Shown here: positions 7,169-12,851 of the stretch, piece by piece
Layout: every line of letters starts with the position of its first letter
Position numbering within the stretch: position 1 is the stretch's first letter
DNA from: an uncultured Flavobacteriaceae bacterium
Lineage (GTDB): Bacteria; Bacteroidota; Bacteroidia; Flavobacteriales; Flavobacteriaceae
Direction of reading: 5' to 3'
Assembly: GCA_913044085.1 (NCBI GenBank)
Contig: CAJWNW010000041.1
Coordinates: forward strand, 1 to 12,851
Length of the DNA: 12,851 bases
Program-made: the position numbers and the translations under genes
Notes under the pieces: generated by a model
Seen by the model: the letters and a program-made list of their open reading frames with translations, nothing else
What the model was told of the DNA's origin: nothing
Databases searched by the model: none

Positions 7169-9445
7169 ATGTCAAAACGCACCAGACACGAACTTGAGGC
7201 CCTTGCGTACCATGCCAAGCCAAATCCAGGAAAAATACAAGTTATACCTACAAAAAAATACGCCACTCAGCGAGATTTGTCTTTGGCTTATTCTCCAGGT
7301 GTAGCGGCACCTTGTCTCGAAATTCAAAAAAATCCTTCGGAAGCCTATAAATACACCTCCAAAGGAAATTTAGTGGCTGTTATTTCTAATGGGACAGCGG
7401 TTTTAGGATTAGGGAATATTGGCCCTGAGGCCTCAAAACCTGTTATGGAAGGCAAGGGGCTTTTATTTAAAATTTTTGCAGATATCGATGTTTTTGATAT
7501 TGAGGTTGATACCGAAAATATTGAAGAATTTATCGCAACGGTTAAAAATATAGCCCCCACATTTGGAGGCATTAATCTAGAAGATATCAAAGCCCCTGAA
7601 GCTTTTGAAATTGAAAAACGGCTCAAGGCAGAATTAAACATTCCAGTGATGCATGACGATCAACATGGGACGGCCATTATTTCCGCTGCTGCGCTTCTCA
7701 ATGCACTTGAATTGGCGGGCAAGAATATTGATGAAGTGCAAATTGTGGTCAGTGGGGCTGGAGCTGCTGCTATTTCTTGTACAAGGCTTTACAGGTCATT
7801 TGGGGCCAAACCAGAAAACATTGTGATGTTAGACAGTAAAGGTGTAATCCGTCAAGATCGAGAAAACTTAAGCACTCAAAAGTCTGAATTTGCGACCGCC
7901 AAGGATGTAAATTCTCTGGAAGATGCCATGGTTAATGCCGATGTTTTTATAGGACTTTCAATAGCAAATTTGGTCACTCCAAAAATGCTAAAATCTATGG
8001 CGGACAAACCTATTGTATTTGCGATGGCCAATCCTGACCCTGAAATAAAGTACAATTTAGCTGTGAAAACTCGTGATGACATCATCATGGCTACTGGTCG
8101 TAGCGACACGCCAAACCAGGTCAATAATGTGTTGGGTTTTCCTTTTATATTCAGAGGTGCTTTAGATGTACGTGCTACGACCATAAATGAAGCCATGAAA
8201 AAGGCTGCCGTTGTTGCCCTAGCAGACCTAGCTAAAGAGCCAGTTCCAGAGCAAGTGAATGTTGCCTATGGAGAAATGCGCCTCACTTTTGGTCATGATT
8301 ATATCATTCCAAAACCTTTTGATCCCAGACTAATCGCTAAAATTCCTCCAGCAGTTGCCAAAGCAGCAATAAAAAGTGGCGTTGCTCAGGCCCCTATTTT
8401 TGATTGGGAAAAATATGAAGGCAGATTATTAGACCGCATGAACGCCGATAATAAAATTGTACGGCTGTTATTTGCCGGTGCTAAATCAAACCCCAAACGC
8501 GTAGTGTTTGCGGAAGCCGATCAGTTAGACGTGCTCAAAGCGGCTCAAATTGTTCACGAAGAGGGCATTGCGCATCCTATTTTATTAGGGAATAAAAAAC
8601 AAATTGAAAATTTGAAGGCAGAACTAGAATTTGATGCTGATGTACCAATTATTGACCCCAAAGACGAGGTTCATAACGCACAGAAAAATAAATACGGCGA
8701 AGTATTTTGGAAACAACAAAAGCGTAGGGGTCAAACACTTTTTTCAGCCCAAAAACTCATGCGTGAGCGCAATTACTACGCCGCCATGATGGTCAATGAA
8801 GGCGATGCAGATGCTTTGATAACAGGTTATTCTAGGAGCTACCCATCGATTGTAAAACCGATGTTGGATTTAATAGGATTAGCCCCGGGTTCAACAAGAA
8901 TTGCAACCACGAACGTTATGATCACTCAGCGTGGGCCGATGTTTTTAAGCGATACGGCCATCAATATCAACCCTACGGCACACGATTTGATTAAAATTAC
9001 ACAAATGACTTCTGGCGTGATGAAAATGTTTGGAATTAAGCCTGTTATGGCCATGCTGTCTTATTCAAATTTTGGATCTTCCAAAGATCAAACGGCCACA
9101 AAGGTAAGGGAAGCAGTTAATTATTTGCACCGTCGTCATCCCGATTTATCTGTTGATGGCGAACTGCAAACGGACTTTGCCTTGAACAGTAAACTGCTCA
9201 AGGCCAATTTTCCATTTTCAAAACTTGCCAATAAAAAAGTAAATGCCTTAATTTTTCCAAATTTAGAATCGGCTAACATCACCTATAAATTGCTGAAAGA
9301 ACTCAATAACGCTGAATCGATTGGTCCCATTATGATGGGACTTAAAAAACCGGTTCATATCATCCAATTTGGGGCCAGTGTGGATGAAATTGTAAATATG
9401 ACTGCTGTGGCTGTCATTGATGCGCAACAAAAACAGAAGCAATAA
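7169..9445 (+). CDS. maeB: Malic enzyme with C-terminal phosphotransacetylase-like domain
   Basis: A 758-residue cytoplasmic enzyme that oxidatively decarboxylates malate to pyruvate, probably with NADP. The N-terminal part (about 1-400) is a malic enzyme: SLAYSPGVAAPC with catalytic Y41, GKG with K96, metal ligands E138, D139 (NLEDIKAPEAF) and D164 (HDDQHGTA), and a nucleotide-binding GAGAA turn at 196-200. The C-terminal part (about 425-758) resembles phosphate acetyltransferase. In this family that domain is known to be regulatory, sensing acetyl-CoA, rather than a proven transacetylase. Total length matches the MaeB type (E. coli MaeB is about 760 residues). NADP rather than NAD use is inferred from the architecture, not read from a motif. 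The enzyme supplies pyruvate and reducing power and links the citric acid cycle to acetyl-CoA status. It is probably transcribed from its own promoter. Confidence 0.95.
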   Translation: MSKRTRHELEALAYHAKPNPGKIQVIPTKKYATQRDLSLAYSPGVAAPCLEIQKNPSEAYKYTSKGNLVAVISNGTAVLGLGNIGPEASKPVMEGKGLLFKIFADIDVFDIEVDTENIEEFIATVKNIAPTFGGINLEDIKAPEAFEIEKRLKAELNIPVMHDDQHGTAIISAAALLNALELAGKNIDEVQIVVSGAGAAAISCTRLYRSFGAKPENIVMLDSKGVIRQDRENLSTQKSEFATAKDVNSLEDAMVNADVFIGLSIANLVTPKMLKSMADKPIVFAMANPDPEIKYNLAVKTRDDIIMATGRSDTPNQVNNVLGFPFIFRGALDVRATTINEAMKKAAVVALADLAKEPVPEQVNVAYGEMRLTFGHDYIIPKPFDPRLIAKIPPAVAKAAIKSGVAQAPIFDWEKYEGRLLDRMNADNKIVRLLFAGAKSNPKRVVFAEADQLDVLKAAQIVHEEGIAHPILLGNKKQIENLKAELEFDADVPIIDPKDEVHNAQKNKYGEVFWKQQKRRGQTLFSAQKLMRERNYYAAMMVNEGDADALITGYSRSYPSIVKPMLDLIGLAPGSTRIATTNVMITQRGPMFLSDTAININPTAHDLIKITQMTSGVMKMFGIKPVMAMLSYSNFGSSKDQTATKVREAVNYLHRRHPDLSVDGELQTDFALNSKLLKANFPFSKLANKKVNALIFPNLESANITYKLLKELNNAESIGPIMMGLKKPVHIIQFGASVDEIVNMTAVAVIDAQQKQKQ

Positions 9446-9452
9446 AAAATAC

Positions 9453-9504
9453 AGCCTCCGATTTTCATCTTAAAATGTATGATAATTTTAGTACATTTGA
9501 GGCT
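9453..9504 (+). repeat. Nested inverted repeat in the maeB-ruvA gap
   Basis: AGCCTC at 9453-9458 pairs with GAGGCT at 9499-9504, and inside it AAATGTA at 9473-9479 pairs with TACATTT at 9492-9498. The right arms are contiguous, while the left arms are separated by 14 bases, so a folded RNA would have a one-sided bulge. No T run follows, so it is not a convincing terminator. Confidence 0.5.
9492..9499 (+). promoter_or_regulatory. Putative ruvA promoter -7 element
   Basis: TACATTTG matches TAnnTTTG and lies 19 bases before the ruvA ATG. It coincides with the right arm of the inverted repeat at 9453-9504. There is no clear TTG at the -33 position. It would serve ruvA and probably sprA. Confidence 0.45.
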
Positions 9505-9518
9505 CTAATATTCAAAAG

Positions 9519-10100
9519 ATGATTACTCAAATTAGAGGTAAATTGGTTGAAAAGTCGCCCACAGGGGTAGTTATTGACTGCAATGGTGTAGGCTATTTTA
9601 TTCATATTTCCTTACATACATTTTCTCAGCTTACAGATAGTGAGTCAATTAAACTCTTGACACATTTACAAGTCAAGGAAGATGCTCATCAGCTTTATGG
9701 CTTTGCAACAGCTATGGAACGGAAAATTTTTAGACTTTTAATATCTGTCAGCGGTATTGGAACCAATACTGCAAGAACTATGTTGTCTTCGTTGACACCA
9801 AAACAAGTTAGAGAAGCTATTGCCGTCGAAGATGTGGCTTTAATTCAATCGGTTAAAGGGATTGGGCTTAAAACAGCGCAGCGTGTAATCATTGATCTTA
9901 AGGATAAGATTTTAAAAATATATGACATTGATGAAACTCTTTCTGTTTCAAACAATACAAATAAAGATGAAGCGTTATCTGCATTGGAAGTATTGGGTTT
10001 TGCTAAAAAGCAAAGTGAGCGTATCGTTATGAAAATATTGAACAACAATCCAAAGGCTTCTGTGGAGTTTCTCATAAAAGAGGCTTTAAAAAATCTTTAA
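9519..10100 (+). CDS. ruvA: Holliday junction DNA-binding protein RuvA
   Basis: A 193-residue protein that forms tetramers on the four-way junction and loads RuvB rings. Domain I (about 1-63) is the OB-like fold; its acidic pin is E54-D55 in VKEDAHQLYGF. Domain II has two helix-hairpin-helix motifs, GIGTNTA (79-85) and GIGLKTA (114-120). A flexible linker (about 131-148) leads to domain III (about 150-193), the helical part that contacts RuvB. All parts are present and the length is normal. The start at 9519 gives the expected N-terminus MITQIRGKL. sprA begins 3 bases after the stop, so ruvA and sprA are probably one transcript although their functions are unrelated. This ruvA-sprA adjacency is, as far as I recall, common in flavobacteria. 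Confidence 0.97.
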   Translation: MITQIRGKLVEKSPTGVVIDCNGVGYFIHISLHTFSQLTDSESIKLLTHLQVKEDAHQLYGFATAMERKIFRLLISVSGIGTNTARTMLSSLTPKQVREAIAVEDVALIQSVKGIGLKTAQRVIIDLKDKILKIYDIDETLSVSNNTNKDEALSALEVLGFAKKQSERIVMKILNNNPKASVEFLIKEALKNL

Positions 10101-10103
10101 GTA

Positions 10104-12851
10104 TTGAAAATTATCTACTCCAAAATAATTTTGAGACGTCATTTTCTTGTGGCAGCTTTGCTGACTTTCACATGCTTTGTTTGGGGGCAAAACCCCGCTG
10201 TAGTTAGAGACTCCACCTCCACCACTTTCTCTTTCAGAAACTTGGAAATCCCAAATCCTAACAGTATTGTTAGTCAATATACTTACGACCCCATAACGGA
10301 CCGTTATTATTACACGTCCAAAATTGGTGAATATAACATCAATTATCCAGTCATTTTAACCTCCAAAGAATTTCAAGAACTTATACAAACTGAAAACTTA
10401 AAACTTTATTACAAAGAAAAAATTGATGCCTACAAAGGATTAAAAGATGGCGACGATGCTGCTAGGAAAAATTTGATTCCAGATCTTTATGTGAATAATA
10501 AATTCTTTGAATCAATTTTTGGAAGTAATATCATTTCAATTGTGCCTCAAGGTTCCGTTGAAATAGATTTAGGTGTGATGTACACAAAGCAAGAAAACCC
10601 TTCCTTTTCGCCAAGGAATCAAAGTAATTTTACTTTCGATTTTGACCAGCGTATTAGTTTAAGCCTTGTGGGTAAAATTGGGACTCGGCTTCAAGCGAAT
10701 TTAAATTATGATACCCAATCAACTTTCGATTTTCAAAACATCTTCAAACTAGATTTTGACCCCACTGTTGATGGTGGCGAAGATAACATCCTCCAGAAAT
10801 TAGAAATTGGAAATATCAGTATGCCGCTAAACAGTTCTCTAATTAGTGGGGCTCAGTCCTTATTTGGAGTCAAAACAGAACTGCAATTTGGGAAAACGCG
10901 TATTACAGGTGTTTTTTCTGAACAGCGTTCTGAAACGCGTAACATCGTAGCACAAGGAGGTGGCACCCTTCAAGAATTTGATTTATTTGGTTTGGATTAC
11001 GACGAAAATAGACACTTTTTCCTGGGTCATTATTTTAGAGAAAACTACGATAAAGCGCTAGAAAATTATCCTTTTATAAATTCTCAGATTCAGATTACTA
11101 GAATTGAGGTTTGGGTTACCAATCGTACCAATCAAACCCAAAATATTAGAAATATCATAGCTTTGCAAGATCTTGGGGAGTCTTCAAGAATAGGGCTGAC
11201 TGCCCCACCTGCGGGTTTTATAAACGTTGGACCGGGTGCTTATCCCGATAATCCAAACAATGCTTTTGACCCCACCAATATCGGAGGTTCAGGCTCTCAA
11301 CTCACGGAGGAAGTTAGAGACATTGCGAACGCCCAGTCTGGTTTTTTAGTCAACGCTGTAAATGAAGGCTTTGATTACGGTAAATTGGAAAATGCCAGGA
11401 AATTAAATCAGAATAGTGAATATACTGTTAATCCCCAATTGGGATACATCTCTCTAAATCAACGGCTCCAAAATGATGAGGTTTTGGCAGTGGCCTATCA
11501 ATTTACAGTTGGTGGTCAGGTTTATCAAGTTGGAGAGTTTGCCAATGATGGGGTCAATGCAACTGAAGTTAACATCAATGTCAATAATGGTAATCAAATT
11601 GTAAACAACCAAAGTTTGGTACTGAAAATGTTGAAAAGTCCAGTAACAAACGTCGATCAGCCTATTTGGGATTTGATGATGAAAAATATTTACAGTACAG
11701 GTGCTTACCAGCTATCGCAAGAAGATTTTAAATTGAATATTTTTTATAATGAAACTTCGTTGTTAAACTATATAACCCCAGTGAGTGGGACGCCTTTTCC
11801 TACCCCGATCGGGAATGCAGATCCTATTAATGAGATTCCATTAATTCGACTTTTTAATTTTGACCGTTTAAACTTTAACAACGACCCACAAAATAAAGGC
11901 GATGGCTTTTTCGACTTTGTTCCTCAAATCACGGTGATTCCTGAAAACGGAAAGATTATTTTTACGAAAACTGAACCCTTTGGAAGTTATTTATTTGAAA
12001 CTTTACGTTTGGATCTTTCTGAATCTTATGAATCTGAAGAATCCATACCTGGTAATTACAATGCTAACCAATCTAAATACGTATATAAGTCTTTGTACAG
12101 TAGCACCAAAACAGCAGCACTTCAAGACAGTGAAAAAAATAAATTTCGAATTCGTGGCCGTTATAAATCAACAGGGGGTTCCGGAATTCCCATTGGTGCT
12201 TACAATGTCCCTAGGGGCTCTGTAAAAGTCACCGCAGCTGGCCGTGTTCTAGTCGAAGGGGTTGACTATACGGTCAATTATCAAATCGGAACGGTTCAGA
12301 TTTTAGACCCTTCTTTACAGAGCTCGAATACACCCATCCAAGTTTCTGTTGAAAACAATGCGGTTTTTGGACAGCAAACAAAACGTTTTACAGGCTTTAA
12401 TATTGAGCATCAATTCAATGAAAATTTTGTATTAGGAGGAACACTACTTAACTTGAATGAAAGGCCAATCACACAAAAAGCAAATTACGGTACTGAGCCT
12501 ATAAATAACACGATTTTTGGCTTGAACGGAAATTATTCCACTGAAGTGCCATTTCTTACCCGAATGGCTAATAAATTGCCCAATATAGACACGGATGTGA
12601 CCTCTAATTTGTCGGTTCGTGGGGAGTTTGCTTACTTGAAGCCTGGGGCTCCAAAGGGAACGGACTTTAACAGTGAAGTAACCTCTTATATTGACGACTT
12701 TGAAGGTACTCAAAATGGCATCAGCTTGCTCAGTCCCCAGTCTTGGTTTTTGTCGAGCCGCCCCAAAGCCTTGGGCCGTGTTTATACCCAAGGGAGTGAG
12801 GATGATAATGGATATCAAAATGGTTTTGACCGCGCCTTGTTAAATTGGTAT
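10104..12851 (+). CDS. sprA: Type IX secretion outer-membrane translocon SprA/Sov, N-terminal part
   Basis: An uninterrupted frame of 916 codons runs off the right edge; complete family members have about 2,400 residues, so a little over a third is present. SprA forms the giant outer-membrane beta-barrel through which type IX secretion exports proteins, including gliding adhesins. No in-frame ATG exists before about 10575, well past the signal peptide. I take TTG at 10104, giving MKIIYSKIILRRH, then a hydrophobic core (14-27) and likely cleavage after VWG28. TTG at 10131 (MRRHFLVAALL) is a good alternative. Family-like segments are YTYDPITDRYYY (59-70), SVEIDLGVMYTKQ (about 151-163), SLFGVKTELQFG (about 252-263) and IDDFEG (863-868). 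Two related modules occur at 440 and 722 (YTVNPQLGYISL, YTVNYQIGTVQI). I found no stop or frameshift in a codon-by-codon reading. Confidence 0.93.
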   Translation, partial: MKIIYSKIILRRHFLVAALLTFTCFVWGQNPAVVRDSTSTTFSFRNLEIPNPNSIVSQYTYDPITDRYYYTSKIGEYNINYPVILTSKEFQELIQTENLKLYYKEKIDAYKGLKDGDDAARKNLIPDLYVNNKFFESIFGSNIISIVPQGSVEIDLGVMYTKQENPSFSPRNQSNFTFDFDQRISLSLVGKIGTRLQANLNYDTQSTFDFQNIFKLDFDPTVDGGEDNILQKLEIGNISMPLNSSLISGAQSLFGVKTELQFGKTRITGVFSEQRSETRNIVAQGGGTLQEFDLFGLDYDENRHFFLGHYFRENYDKALENYPFINSQIQITRIEVWVTNRTNQTQNIRNIIALQDLGESSRIGLTAPPAGFINVGPGAYPDNPNNAFDPTNIGGSGSQLTEEVRDIANAQSGFLVNAVNEGFDYGKLENARKLNQNSEYTVNPQLGYISLNQRLQNDEVLAVAYQFTVGGQVYQVGEFANDGVNATEVNINVNNGNQIVNNQSLVLKMLKSPVTNVDQPIWDLMMKNIYSTGAYQLSQEDFKLNIFYNETSLLNYITPVSGTPFPTPIGNADPINEIPLIRLFNFDRLNFNNDPQNKGDGFFDFVPQITVIPENGKIIFTKTEPFGSYLFETLRLDLSESYESEESIPGNYNANQSKYVYKSLYSSTKTAALQDSEKNKFRIRGRYKSTGGSGIPIGAYNVPRGSVKVTAAGRVLVEGVDYTVNYQIGTVQILDPSLQSSNTPIQVSVENNAVFGQQTKRFTGFNIEHQFNENFVLGGTLLNLNERPITQKANYGTEPINNTIFGLNGNYSTEVPFLTRMANKLPNIDTDVTSNLSVRGEFAYLKPGAPKGTDFNSEVTSYIDDFEGTQNGISLLSPQSWFLSSRPKALGRVYTQGSEDDNGYQNGFDRALLNWY

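Noticed and set aside
7345..7641. Minus-strand 98-codon frame inside maeB
   Set aside because: It is antisense to catalytic and metal-binding parts of the malic enzyme and is low-complexity, so it is a shadow.
9453..9510. Inverted repeat as a maeB terminator
   Set aside because: The stem is interrupted, the loop is long, and no T tract follows the right arm.
10086..10277. Minus-strand 63-codon frame across the ruvA-sprA junction
   Set aside because: It lies opposite the sprA signal peptide and the end of ruvA, both strongly supported on the + strand, and its peptide shows no recognisable family.
11980..12225. Plus-strand 81-codon ATG frame within sprA
   Set aside because: It is in a different frame from the continuous 916-codon sprA reading and has no family features.
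12444..12818. Minus-strand 124-codon frame inside the right end of the window
   Set aside because: The + strand here encodes conserved SprA segments (IDDFEG and following) without a break, so this is an antisense shadow.

Overview
The window reads as a chromosomal segment from a member of the Bacteroidota, almost certainly class Flavobacteriia. The evidence is an alternative complex III (Act) operon joined to an aa3-type cytochrome oxidase, a type IX secretion translocon gene (sprA), several gaps carrying the Bacteroidota -7 promoter element TAnnTTTG, and A-rich start regions without clear Shine-Dalgarno sequences. All genes are on the + strand and coding density is very high; no gap exceeds about 75 bases. 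I see no tRNA, rRNA, insertion sequence, phage gene or CRISPR array.

Positions 1-5083 are a respiratory operon: the 3' end of actD, then actE (haem c lipoprotein), actF (membrane subunit), coxB (CuA subunit II) and coxA (haem a/a3-CuB subunit I). Alternative complex III oxidises menaquinol and passes electrons through its haems to the oxidase, which reduces O2 and pumps protons. Oxidase subunit III is not present here. A strong hairpin terminator at 5111-5145 closes this unit.

Positions 5157-7108 hold ruvB (Holliday-junction branch migration motor) and queG (epoxyqueuosine reductase, last step of queuosine tRNA modification), 2 bases apart. Positions 7169-9445 hold a malic enzyme with a C-terminal phosphotransacetylase-like domain (maeB). 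Positions 9519-10100 hold ruvA, the DNA-binding partner of RuvB, encoded about 3.3 kb from it. From 10104 to the right edge runs an open frame of 916 codons, the N-terminal part of SprA/Sov. It has no ATG start and appears to begin at TTG, so an ATG-only gene search would miss it.

This is mostly conserved core genome, and I do not see a previously undescribed system. The points worth a second look are small: a strikingly histidine-rich periplasmic loop in ActF together with a histidine-rich CoxA tail, a basic insertion in the CuA domain of CoxB, the non-ATG start of sprA with a promoter-like match on top of it, a terminator abutting a probably leaderless ruvB promoter, and an inverted repeat enclosing the putative ruvA promoter.
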